NCBI GenBank assembly: GCA_025403435.1
Contig: CM046343.1
Location: 31,840,930-31,904,929, forward strand
Length of the DNA: 64,000 nt
Source: Artocarpus heterophyllus
Taxonomy: Eukaryota > Streptophyta > Magnoliopsida > Rosales > Moraceae
Direction of reading: 5' to 3'
In this document: piece by piece, positions 12,974-23,605 of the stretch
Numbering within the stretch: the first letter of the stretch is position 1
Layout of the letters: the number at the start of each line of letters is the position of its first letter
Notes under the pieces: model-generated
Seen by the model: the letters and a program-made list of their open reading frames with translations, nothing else
Told to the model about the DNA's origin: nothing
Database searches by the model: none
Made by a program: the position numbers and the translations under genes

Positions 12974-15343
12974 ATGGCTTTGGCTTCTCCTGAAAAAGTT
13001 GCTCTTGGCTCAATTGCCTTTGTAGTCTTCTGGATTCTGGCTGTTTTCCCAGCAGTTCCATTCCTTCCAATAGGAAGAACTGCAGGGGCCCTCCTCGGCG
13101 CCATGCTGATGGTAATCTTCAGAGTCATAACCCCGTCGCAGGCTTACGCAGCCATTGATCTCTCAGTCCTTGGCCTTCTGTTTGGGACCATGGTTGTGAG
13201 CATCTATCTAGAAAGAGCCAATGCTTTCAAGTACTTGGGGATATTGTTCTCCTGGAAGAGCCGCGGCGCCAAGGACTTGCTCTGCAGGATCAGCCTATTC
13301 ACCGCGGTGGCAAGCGCGCTCTTCACCAACGACACTTGCTGCGTCCTCCTCACCGAGTTCATCTTGAAAATCGCAAGGCAGAACAACATCCCTCCCCACC
13401 CTTTGTTGATAGCACTGGCCTCAAGTGCCAACATTGGATCCTCTGCTACCCCAATTGGGAACCCCCAGAATCTGATCATTGCCATTCAGAGTGGCATCTC
13501 TTTCGGGGACTTCTTGATGGGAATTCTCCCGGCTATGCTTGTGGGGATCCTTGTTAATGCTTGGATCATTCTAGCCATGTATTGGAAGCTATTGAACATC
13601 AAGAAAGATGAAGAAAAAGCCGTGGATGATGTCATTTCCGTGGACGATGCAGCCTCACACCAGTTCACACCGGTACATATGTCGCATATGCCATCATTGG
13701 AGCATGATGACCATGTAGTATCGGATAGAATCACTCCCAACCGAGGCACGAATAGAGATATTCACCTCGGAATCACTGAAAACAATCTTTGCATGACTCC
13801 AGGCAGCGACGTGGAGAAGGGGAGGAACTCGGGTGCTGCATCAAAGGAGGTAGCTGTGGTCGATTCGTTCTCGAGAAAGTTGGGCGAAAAGATTGCTGTG
13901 GAAGGTGAACATGGACTTACAGAAACCGCGAACCGTATCGAGGATGGAATCCCACTTGAGGATACCGAGAAGGAGACCCTGATCAAGAAATGGAGGAGAA
14001 AATCATGGAACGCATGTCTTTACCTTGTTATCCTTGGAATGCTTGTTGCATTGCTTATGGGGCTCAACATGTCATGGACCGTACTTACCGCAGCACTTGT
14101 TCTTATCGTCCTCGATTTCAAGGATGCCGGGCCATGCCTAGACAAGGTAAAACTAAACCTCTCATCTCCTACTCTGGAGTAAGGCGTGAATTTACTGTTT
14201 AAAACCTCAACTATTACTACATATAGAAGTGCATATTTCTCATCAATGTTTCCTTTTTTTGACTTTTTGGAAGGTTTCCTACTCTCTACTGGTGTTCTTT
14301 TGTGGAATGTTCATCACAGTGGATGGCTTTAACAGAACAGGATTACCCGGTGCTCTATGGAATGTGATGGAGCCTCATGCAAGGATCAACCATGCTGGCG
14401 GGGTTGCAGTTCTCGCCTTTGTCATACTTTTCCTCTCAAATGTTGCTTCAAATGTCCCCACTGGTGAGTTTAACAAGTTTCTACTTCACTTTTGATAATA
14501 ATTATGATCTCAGTACAAAGTTAGTTCACTAAATGATCATCTGTACTTTTTGTTAAGATAATTTGGTTTCTTCACCATCCAGGTTTCCATTTTCTTGCAT
14601 ATAATTAAAGCCATAAAGCTCCTCAAGTTATGTGAATGATTCAATTCTCCAAATGAGCTCTTAAAATATGAGCTTTAATTTTGAGTTTTGTCTCCAAAAA
14701 TGATTTTCTACTCTCCATCCAATCCAACTTACCATTTTCTTGTACATATGAAATATCCCGATTTACTCGATAAATACGAAAAATTAACAATTAATTTAAT
14801 CAGTATTTGTTAAATTTACTCAGGAAATATGAGCTGTACCAATATTTTAGTCACTAAATATGATATTTACTCGGCAAATATGAGATTTGTCAATTATTTA
14901 TAAATCAAGATATACAAGATTTACCAAAACTTGTCAATTTTTTAGTCCAAAAATTTCAATCATTCCACCAAATCAGGCTATGAGTTTTAGCTTCATTTTT
15001 TTCCCCCTTCAAGTAAGATTTCCCATTCTCCGTAGAAGATCTCTAAACTTAATTTAAAACATATTTGGTTTTTCTAGTTCTTTTGCTTGGAGGAAGAGTT
15101 GCAGCCTCAGCAGCAGCAATATCTCCAGGTGAGAAGAAAAGGGCATGGCTGATCTTGGCTTGGGTTAGCACAGTTGCTGGGAACCTCTCACTCTTAGGCT
15201 CAGCCGCAAACCTCATTGTCTGCGAGCAGGCGCGCCGAGCTAAGCCCCTCGGCTACATTCTCTCCTTCTGGACACATCTCAAGTTTGGTTTTCCCTCTAC
15301 TCTCATAGTAACAGCCCTTGGCTTATTACTTATCAGGAGTTGA
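12974..15343 (+). CDS. Silicon efflux transporter Lsi2-like, downstream copy (3 exons)
   Basis: Exons 12974-14146, 14274-14463 and 15078-15343 give 542 residues. Exons 2 and 3 (190 and 266 nt) match the lengths in the upstream gene exactly, so the two are tandem duplicates. The protein has the same ArsB/NhaD-type fold signals: [48 protein letters not shown] and [15 protein letters not shown]. The whole 27-residue length difference from the twin is in exon 1, in the hydrophilic central loop (about 207-342). Both introns are GT-AG. The N-terminus [16 protein letters not shown] fits the family. Expected role: efflux of silicic acid from root cells into the apoplast, inferred from rice Lsi2. This copy has the more conventional residues, so it is the better candidate for the standard function. 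Confidence 0.94.
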
Positions 15344-17223
15344 AAGAAAAGAAAAGAAAAGAAAAGAAAAGGCTTGAAGAGTTTCACACCCTTTAATTAG
15401 TCCTTCTTGGGATAAACTGTAATGTTTTGTAAAACATGTTTGGATTTTCTTACTTTTTGTTGTTCACCTTTGTAAGCCTACTGTTTAGCTAAAGAAACAA
15501 ATGAAAAAAAAATAAAAATAAAATAAAGATGTGACCTTAGTTTTGGATCACTTTCTAAAATTTGAATCATTGTCTCTGTGGACTGCGACTGACAAACTGG
15601 GCCAGGCAAGACTTGAAGTGTGTTGGATGTCAGGTCCAACTCCTTTTCATTTGAATCTGCTTCATCCAAAGAGGCATAATAACAAGTCTGTCTGATAAAA
15701 TTGAGAATTAATTGGGTGAGTTTGGATTGAGATTCAGGAAATTTATAGTTTGAATAGTTAATAATACTTGGAAATATTATTTCTCATAACAGTTCTTGTA
15801 AACTATTAAAACTTTGCATATAAGAATATAAAAACTATTATAAATTTACCTTTTAATCGATTTTTTAGGAGTAGGAGATATTGGATTCAAACTCATATAA
15901 TTACATCCTCTAAAAATTGTCATCATGAATTGGGCCTTAAATATGTTTCGGGCTAATAGTTATAAACGAAAAGATAGAGGAATGCCCCTTCAGTGAAGCG
16001 ACATGAAGATTTATGTCATTTCTTAAATTAAAAAAAAAAATTGACATCATTTTTCTTTTTCTATATTAACTTAAGATAGGCTAAATTTTAAGAGAATTGA
16101 CACATAACTAAAAAAAAAGATGAGTTAAAGGAGGGTGAATTCCCTAAATCTCTTAAATATTCAAATGTTTAGCCTTTAATTTATTTATCCACTAGAGTTT
16201 CCATTATCTGACCCCATATGTGGAAGAGTATTAGAATTAATAGAAATGTTTACGTAGACAAAGGGTACGTTTGGCGAGGCAGTTCGATATAAAAGTTGGA
16301 GCCAATTTATTATAGCGTATGAGAGCTTTATACTATAGTCTATTTTTGTTTTATACTATAACATATGAGTACTTTTTATTATAGCAGTTTCAACTATGTA
16401 GTTAGAACGGGGTTATCAGGCATACCCAAAAATGAGCTTCAAAAGCACAAAAATGTTCCAGTGTAAGTAATTAAAAACGAACGCATTACTGAGCTATAAT
16501 TTATTTACATCGCATTTAATCTGTTGAGGGTCATTATCATTTAAGCTTTTGTGAAAAAAAAAAAAGAAAAGAAAAAGATTACAGGTAAAAATTAGACGCT
16601 CTAATTTTGTATTATAAAAGACAATAAAAAAGCATAGAAGAAAAATAAAACAAACAAAACACATATAACATGTAACGGTTTACTTTCAAGATGCGAGCTA
16701 CATTTATTTTTAGTCGTGCGTGCTTCTTCTAGTAAGGCAATATGATCATGACAATAACTATATATATATAGACACACATATATATAGTTATGTAAATGCA
16801 ATATTATATGTCTTTGAAAGAAGATGGTGATCATTTACCAATCAGGATGAACTTAAATGATGTATCTAATTAGGGGGTGAGGGGCAACAGACAAGGAAGA
16901 AAAACAAAAAGGAGCTGATGACCGTTTACATTATATAGCTAGCAGCTGAAATTAATAATGAAAAAGCACAGTTAGATAAACTTCATTGTCGTATAGTGAA
17001 GCATCACGACATTTAAACACATTAATTAACATTGAATGGCAGCTGCTGAATTAGATAAAAAAATGTGTCTAGCGTTGGCAGTTGAAAAGATTGGAGTTTG
17101 AATACTACCGAGGATTTATTTTTTCTTTGCCCCTATATGCAAGCTTCGGAGGGGATTGGAATACCAATCTTTATCATTGACAACAGAAATTAAAGACTAA
17201 ATAAAAATGTAATTGTTAAAGTA
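15344..17223. other. Intergenic, no gene
   Basis: After a (GAAAA)n run at 15344-15370 the sequence is AT-rich with homopolymers and one hairpin-repeat copy (16311-16386). No coding signal was recognised. Confidence 0.6.
16311..16386. repeat. Hairpin repeat family member
   Basis: Contains TTATAGCGTATGAGAGCTTTATACTATAG and a second, related half (TATACTATAACATATGAGTAC). It belongs to the dispersed GAGAGCTTTA family described in the findings. Confidence 0.6.
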
Positions 17224-17640
17224 TGGTGACCCGAATTCAGTTTGGCCCAACCCGAAAAGCTCGCGTTGCGATAAATTGCGGTGAAAAACAAAAGTGGGAT
17301 TTTTTATGAGATCTGTGGTGGTAGCGGAGGGATCAGGCCTCTAGGCCCGATCCTGTAGCCCACCACTGATCTCTGCCCCCGCAGTACAGACCTTTGTTGT
17401 TGGGCCATTTAGTTTATATTTTCGGGCCTATAGGGTTTTGCCTATACCTATATATATATATGATGTATTGCGTTATGGCTTTATTATTAGCGAATTTTGA
17501 GCCTCCTTAGCGCCTCTATTGTAATCTTCACGAGTTTAGTGATTTTCCTCTCCTCTGTTCGTGGTTTTTTTCCCCTTTTTAGATTTCCACGTAATTTTTT
17601 GTGCGTTTTCATTTTTTGTTTCTATCGTCTTAATTTTGCA
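17224..17640 (+). mobile_element. Copia-type LTR remnant, copy 1
   Basis: The segment begins TGGTGACCCGAATTC and ends with GTTTCTATCGTCTTAATTTTGCA, a 3' end resembling copia-type LTRs. A related copy of about 428 bp is at 28970-29397 in the same orientation. No internal domain (gag, RT, integrase) lies beside either, so these look like solo LTRs or fragments. I found no convincing target-site duplication. A quasi-palindrome (17309-17373) sits in the middle. Confidence 0.6.
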
Positions 17641-19574
17641 ATAGTAACTAACCAAGTCCATGCAATCACCATAGTGTTTTTCTTTTCCTCCTGTTAGGGG
17701 GATTTTCGCCAAAGTGTTTGAATCAACTGATATGTGCCCTTTTCGATGTTGGGAACATTCTCTCTTGACGGGCGAATCTCGAAATAACCGAAAAAACTTT
17801 AACATCAACATATGTGGTTTAAAACTCAAGGTGCCCACAAGATAACACATACACGTGTATATCTTGAGGGTCAAGCCTTTCCTAAGAGGGGGTTGACACT
17901 TTGAGTCCTGAACCTCAAGTGGATAAATCAAAATGTCATGTTAGATGTTTTAGAAAAAAAAAAAAAAAAGGTATTCTTTTATCATTTATGACAAGAAAAT
18001 TTTTAAATATTTTGAATCCATGATATTGATCAATCAAAATAAACCTAGGATCCTTTTGAATTGACGATTTTCTTTGTAAATAAGAACATTTAGAATCATA
18101 GTTCTCATCTTTTTTACTCACTAAAAAAAAAAAAAAAAACTTTGTTATTCTTCTGTATTTTCTATCTTTTTGACTAACTTTTTAGAGTGCCTTCTGCAGG
18201 AGCTATGGAAAAGCATCAATATACTTTGATGTTGTGATTTTCACTCCATTCACTTCCCATCTCAGAGTTTGACTTATCTAGAAAGATTTGACTAGGGAAG
18301 GATCTCAATTATAAGCTCAATAATTATAAGCTTTGGTTATTTGGTAAAATAAACAGTACTCAAGTGCAATTCTAAATGCTAGCCTATCTTCTTATACTTT
18401 AGCTTTTATGTTGTACCAACAATTCTCTAACAATTATGAGTACGTTTGATAATGTAATTAGAAACAAAAGTTAGTAAACTATACATTTATGAGTGCATTT
18501 GATAATGTAATTAGAAACAAAAGTTAGAACTAGTTTACTATAACATGTAAGAGCTTTACATTATAACAATTAAAACGACGTTAAACAAAGCCAGTGAGTC
18601 AGAGTTTTAACATTGTAGACAAGTGTAAATACAAGAGATTCTTCCTATAAAGCACCCCAAGATTAGCTTTCGTGGTAGATAAATCACCATAAACTAACAT
18701 AGTACATAGCTCGGACCCCATAGAGTCCATCCCACTAAAATTGGTAGTCCTTCTAGTTTCATTTTTATGCGGTCTTTAAATTCATCAATTCATCTAAATT
18801 CAACTTTATTCAACTTTGCTTTTAAGTTTTCTGGTTTCAACTTTCCAATTCGTTGCAATATCTTGAATTGATTATCCTGAATCCAATTTATTGCATCAAG
18901 TGAATGAATGACAATGGTGCTGCAAGATTAGTAAAGCATGTGCACACCACTAAGATGATTCAAAAAGAAAAATTTGGGGTTTTTTTTCTTTATAGCAAAT
19001 CTTCCTAAAATGAATGGAAATGTAACCAAATTTTGGTGCAAAAGGGACAACATAACATGCTCAAAAAAAAAAAAATGACAGAAACTGCAAAAAGTAATAA
19101 CAACAAATATATTTAGTTATAATACTAGTAGTTAATTATCTAATTAATTAATTAACTAAAAGAAACTTGTCCAATTCTCCAAGTCTAAAAATCTTCTCCT
19201 AGTTGTTAAGCACTAAGAGATGCTACATATATGCATTAAATCATTATGGTGAGATTAAAATCATATATGCATTAGAAAAGGTGTTTGAAAATTACCGTTT
19301 AGACTACAGTCTGCGGTTCAAATCAATTCAAGACAAAGTAGGTAGACCACGGTTAAGCTTTGAAGAAGATACCCTTTTTATCCCAATAATAATTGGGGTA
19401 AAAGAGGCAAATAAGCCTAGTTAAAAAGAGAATTAAAATTTATAACACAATTTGATATAACTTGAAACTAATAGCCCAAACAAATTAAAAATATATAGAA
19501 GTCCAAAAATGCCCTGCAACTTCAAGAACGAACAGTCCTTCCTGATTTTTTTTGCCATCGCCCTCATTTGAATC
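17641..19574. other. Intergenic, no gene
   Basis: AT-rich spacer. A block containing TTTGATAATGTAATTAGAAAC is repeated at about 18445 and 18498. A hairpin-repeat relative lies near 18540-18580. No gene was recognised. Confidence 0.6.
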
Positions 19575-19808
19575 GTGCAAGGAGGCGCTAGAGTCAAGCG
19601 AGGTGCAGGTGTCGTTGCCAGAGTTGCTCCAGGAGCAGGCATTGGAGTCACCCGAGGTGGAGGAGACTATACCAGGGTCGCATGAGGAGGAGCATTGGAG
19701 TCACCCAAGGTGCAGGAGACTTCACCGAAGTCGCGTGAGGAGGAGTGCCGGAGTCGCTCAACGTGCAGGCATTGTCATCAGAGTCGCGCGAGCCTTCGCC
19801 AGAATCAT
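19575..19808. repeat. GC-rich degenerate minisatellite, left part
   Basis: Repeats of the form GAGTCACCCGAGGTGCAGGAG..TC recur with a unit of about 53 bp built from two half-units of about 27 bp. It is much more GC-rich than its surroundings. It is interrupted at 19808 by the solo LTR and resumes at 22149. Confidence 0.75.
19804..19808. repeat. Target-site duplication (left) of the solo LTR
   Basis: ATCAT stands directly before TGTAACACCCC. The same five bases follow the element at 22149-22153. Confidence 0.85.
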
Positions 19809-20005
19809 TGTAACACCCCTGAATTTCAAAGCGAGGTTAGTTATATTAAGTTTAGTTATTAAGTGTGTCAGTGTAAGTTTTGTTATTAATTTTAGCCATT
19901 TAAAGATTTTGTTGCATTTTTCATATTTAAAAATTTGAATTTTTTGTGTTAAAAATACCAAATGATATTTTACCTCACATTTTTTCCATATTTACGAAAA
20001 TGTCA

Positions 20006-20880
20006 TTGGGCCTTTAAATTTCTTTTTTTCTTTTTCCTTTCCCTTCCTATTTCTCACGATCACTCTCTCTCTCTTTCACTCGTCTCTCTCTTTCCCTCTC
20101 ACCGTCTCTTTCTCTCTCTCATTCTCTCAAAAATTTTTATTTCAAAATCGAGCCCAAGCTTCGGTTTAGCAGATTGGAGGCTTGGGAACGTGATTGAGCA
20201 ACCCCAAACACGATTCAAGGATCGAATCAAGGTTAGTTTTTAAAATTTCAAAACTTTTTCAATTTTTCAATTTTCTTTGTATTTTGCAATCCAAGCTTTG
20301 ATGAGCTTAGATAATGTTTAATCTAAGCTTATAGGACTTGTTTTACAATGAATCTAAGCTTTATTTGAACAAAAATTGAATTAATCTAGTTTTGACATTT
20401 TTCTTTGATTTTCAAATCAAAGCTGAAATTGAGTTTAAAATTGGGCCTTTAAATTTCTTTTTTTCTTTTTCCTTTCCCTTCCTATTTCTCACGATCACTC
20501 ACTCTCTCTTTCACTCGTCTCTCTCTTTCCCTCTCACCGTCCCTTTCTCTCTCTCATTCTCTCAAAAATTTTGATTTCAAAATCGAGCTCAAGCTTCGGT
20601 TTAGCAGATTGGAGGCTTGAGAACGTGATTGAGCAACCCCAAACACGATTCAAGGATCGAATCAAGGTTAGTTTTTAAAATTTTATAACTTTTTCAATTT
20701 TTCAATTTTCTTTGTATTTTGCAATCCGAGCTTTGATGAGCTTAGATAATGTTTAATCTAAGCTTATAGGACTTGTTTTACAATGAATCTAAGCTTTATT
20801 TGAACAAAAATTGAATAAATCTAGTTTTGACATTTTTCTTTGATTTTCAAATCAAAGGTGAAATTGAGTTTAAAATTGGG
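20006..20880. repeat. 435-bp tandem duplication inside the solo LTR
   Basis: The first unit starts TTGGGCCTTTAAATTTC at 20006 and the second at 20441. The second ends at TTGGG near 20880. Both contain a CT-rich tract and ACGATTCAAGGATCGAATCAAG. The copies differ at only a few bases. Confidence 0.9.
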
Positions 20881-21025
20881 AAAAATGCTTTAAATGTGTT
20901 CTATTATGGTTTTCTATGCTTTTTGCATGATTTTTATGCTCTGGGATTGAGAAAACAGGTTTTAAATTTGAATTTTGAGCTTGGGGAGGTCGAGACTCGA
21001 AGTCTCGGGTCTCTAGATTTTGCCA

Positions 21026-21152
21026 GTTCGACAGGCCGAACTTGATCTTCGGCAGGCCAGATTCATCAGGTCGGCAGGCCGAACCTGAGAAAAGTTCGAC
21101 AAGCCGGTCCTTGTTGGTCGGCATGCCGAACTGTGCAGTTCGGCAGGCCGAC
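21026..21152. repeat. Six-fold palindrome cluster, about 22-bp spacing
   Basis: Six imperfect copies of TTCGGCAGGCCGAA start near 21026, 21047, 21070, 21094, 21117 and 21138. Each is nearly self-complementary. They lie within the solo LTR, just downstream of the GAGACT-CGA-AGTCTC hairpin. Confidence 0.85.
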
Positions 21153-22148
21153 TGTGGACTTGGAAAAATTGTGTTTTTACTACGGTTTTCAATGTTTGAT
21201 GATTCTGAAATGTTACAAAAAGGATTATGATTTTGGGTCATGATTATTTTGAGTTAAAAGCACTGATAATTAAATTAACATAATGATATTTGTTAAATAT
21301 GATTTCTGATTTTAAATGCAGTTTTAAGCTCTTGAATATTGATTGGAGCATACGTTGAATTTTATTTAGAGCTTACGGTATTGGATTTCCAATGAGGTAG
21401 GATATACATATTACTATCCATTTCTTTGGTAGCCCCTTTAAATTATTTGGCCAAAGTTTATTTCTTAAATGTTTCCTTTAAGAATGATTTTGGTGATTGA
21501 TTTTGAAGAATTGAATTTCGATATTCCTTTCGGATTTCCAAAAACCCGTACGGTGATGTTTGTCAAGTTTCATTCAAGTAAGTATTTATTGATTTTATTA
21601 AGATCTTGAGATTAGATTATCACTGATATTTTATCTATAAATGTTATTTTTAAATAACTTGTTTTTAAATAATTATCCTACTGAGCCTTCCGCTCACGTT
21701 TTCCTGTTTTTTAAAAATCCCACTTCCAGGTTGAGGAGGAAGGATGGGCCCAGGATCGAAACCTGGCTCTTCGGATTGAAACGGTATTTTCTTTTAAACT
21801 GTGTTATGATACGTGCACTGTACGACTTGTCCCAGTGTTGATGTCATTTTCGTCTCTGTTAAATGTATATTTTAATTTATCTTAGAGACGATGATTTGTG
21901 ATGAATTTTGATGATTTTGTATTATTGATATTATGATTTATTTATTTATTTATCTACTCACCTTCGTGGTAAGCATCCACGTGATGACGAATAATAACAG
22001 GATCTTGGCCCCACCTTCGTGGCAATCACGTGACGGTGACCGTCAATGTTATTATTTATTTCGATGATATTTATTTATTTTTCACGTATATTTATACTCT
22101 TTTCTTTATTTATCTAAAACTTCCTGAACCTCACCCCGGGGCGTCACA

Positions 22149-22262
22149 ATCATGCGAGGTGCAACTGTGCAGGAGCCATTGCCGTAGTCGTGGCCGCCAC
22201 TACAATCTCTCCCAGGAACCACAGAAACCGTCTCGATGCATGCTTACCGTTACCGCGCTGTT
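22149..22262. repeat. GC-rich minisatellite, right part, with right target duplication
   Basis: ATCAT (22149-22153) is followed by GCGAGGTGCAACTGTGCAGGAGCC, which continues the repeat pattern broken off at 19808. The original locus was therefore one continuous GC-rich repeat before the retroelement landed. Confidence 0.7.
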
Positions 22263-23605
22263 GCCGTCAAGGAAAAAGAGAGAGGGAGGAGAGAGAATTT
22301 AGTTCAGCGAGAGGAGAGAGAGAAAGATGAAAACAGTGAAAAAGATGGAGAAAAAAAAAAGAATTAGTCGGTAAAATTGTAAATTCAGTGTTTCAAAAAG
22401 ATAGTCAAATTTAATAAATGTTATGTGCTTAAATATTTTTAAAAATATGTTATTTATTTATATTAAAATTAAAAAGTATGCTATTTGATATAATTTTCCT
22501 AATAATTGAAACACGTAGAGGCCCACCGCCATAGGATAAGTTATCAAAGTCTAGATTGATTGAAATTGTGTATCTAATTTTGGTGACAATAATTTTGCGC
22601 ATAGATTGTGACCCCTATATATTGGTCCAGTTTATCGTGCAATATGTGTAAATTACTATGACTTGTTAGACACATAATTAGCTTCCTAGTTAATGTTGCT
22701 TTGGAAGAAAACCATGTAAGAGCAAATTTCGGATCAATGTATAGATTGTGACCACTAGTATATCTTGTAATTAATTAGTTTGATGTTATATATACTATGT
22801 ACATAATTAATTTTATTTAGTCGTATTACTTTTTATTAGTCCAATTGTTCATTCAAGGATTGAAAATTCTTGAAGTTGGTAAAGTCTCTTTACCAGCCTA
22901 GAACTTTTTCTTGATGAAATATACTAGCCTATACTTTTTAGGAATAATAATAATAAGGCCACAATGTCTTATCACCCTAATCTTTTTTGGAGACAATAGC
23001 TTTGATATTTCAAAAGCCTTGCATTATTAGAATGTTTAGGTAAAAGAGTTTTAATTTATGGTTTAAGCTCAAATACTATTACATATATGAGAGCTTTACG
23101 TTTTAATATATTTTTGTTTCGCTATAGTATATGAGAGCTTTACACTGTTTACGGTTTAAGCTCGTGAGTTTAAACTTATGTTCAATTCCAAATTAGTGAT
23201 AAGAAATCCAGGTGTGTAAACCAGTACTATCTCTGCCTCAGAATTGATTGTGTAATATTGTTTAGGATTCCACTTCAATTTTTGTTGTTTTGCTGAAATG
23301 ATATGAGGATGTAAACAAAACAACCACCATGAAACTGAAAGGAAAGAATGAAAGAAACAAATAACCCAACAATATTGTCCATGACAAAACTTCATGATCT
23401 ACAAAAAAAGCTCACAAGTGACACCATGCATCAAGGGTCTTCGGAGTCCAACTAAATGGGCATCTTTTTTTTTTTTTTTTTGGAATGATGATGAGGAAGC
23501 TTTTCAAGCCTCCCTCGTCCGTAAAATAAGAGCTCAATGTGTAACTAGTGTCATGTGGGGTATCAGGGTGGAGCCACAAATAAAGAATGAGCAGTAGTCC
23601 TCTGT
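22263..23605. other. Intergenic, no gene
   Basis: GA-rich stretch at about 22270-22365, then AT-rich DNA with a hairpin-repeat member at 23076-23150. No gene was recognised. Confidence 0.6.
23076..23150. repeat. Hairpin repeat family member
   Basis: Two GAGAGCTTTA cores, the second in the context CTATAGTATATGAGAGCTTTACACTG. Confidence 0.65.

Larger units (their letters stand above)
19809..22148 (+). mobile_element. Solo LTR, 2340 bp, probably Ty3/gypsy type
   Basis: The element starts TGTAACACCCC and ends GGGGCGTCACA, so it has TG...CA termini, and it is flanked by a perfect 5-bp duplication (ATCAT). There is no internal coding region, as expected after LTR-LTR recombination. The gypsy assignment rests on the terminal sequence type and the large size, not on a domain. 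Inside are a 435-bp tandem duplication rich in CT (20006-20880), a 15-nt inverted repeat (20992-21006), and six spaced TCGGCAGGCCGA-like palindromes (21026-21152). The paired short hairpin words TTCGTGG..CACGTGA occur at about 21964-22033. Confidence 0.85.

Noticed and set aside
12889..13986. Several - strand open frames overlapping the downstream Lsi2-like gene.
   Set aside because: They are antisense shadows of exon 1, as are similar frames under the upstream gene, CYP86A and YODA exons.
17219..17645. Target-site duplication for the copia-type LTR remnant.
   Set aside because: The five bases before TG (AAGTA) do not match those after CA (ATAGT), and the second copy also lacks a match, so I do not claim intact ends.
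17536..17931. 131-residue open frame on the - strand, the longest in the intergenic region.
   Set aside because: It lies partly antisense to the copia-type LTR end and has no recognisable motif.
19552..19938. 128-residue open frame on the + strand.
   Set aside because: It runs across the left border of the solo LTR at 19809, so it is a product of the insertion and of minisatellite periodicity, not a gene.
21026..21152. CRISPR-like regular spacing of palindromes.
   Set aside because: Spacers are about 8 bp, the repeats are imperfect, and the DNA is plant nuclear. It is part of an LTR.
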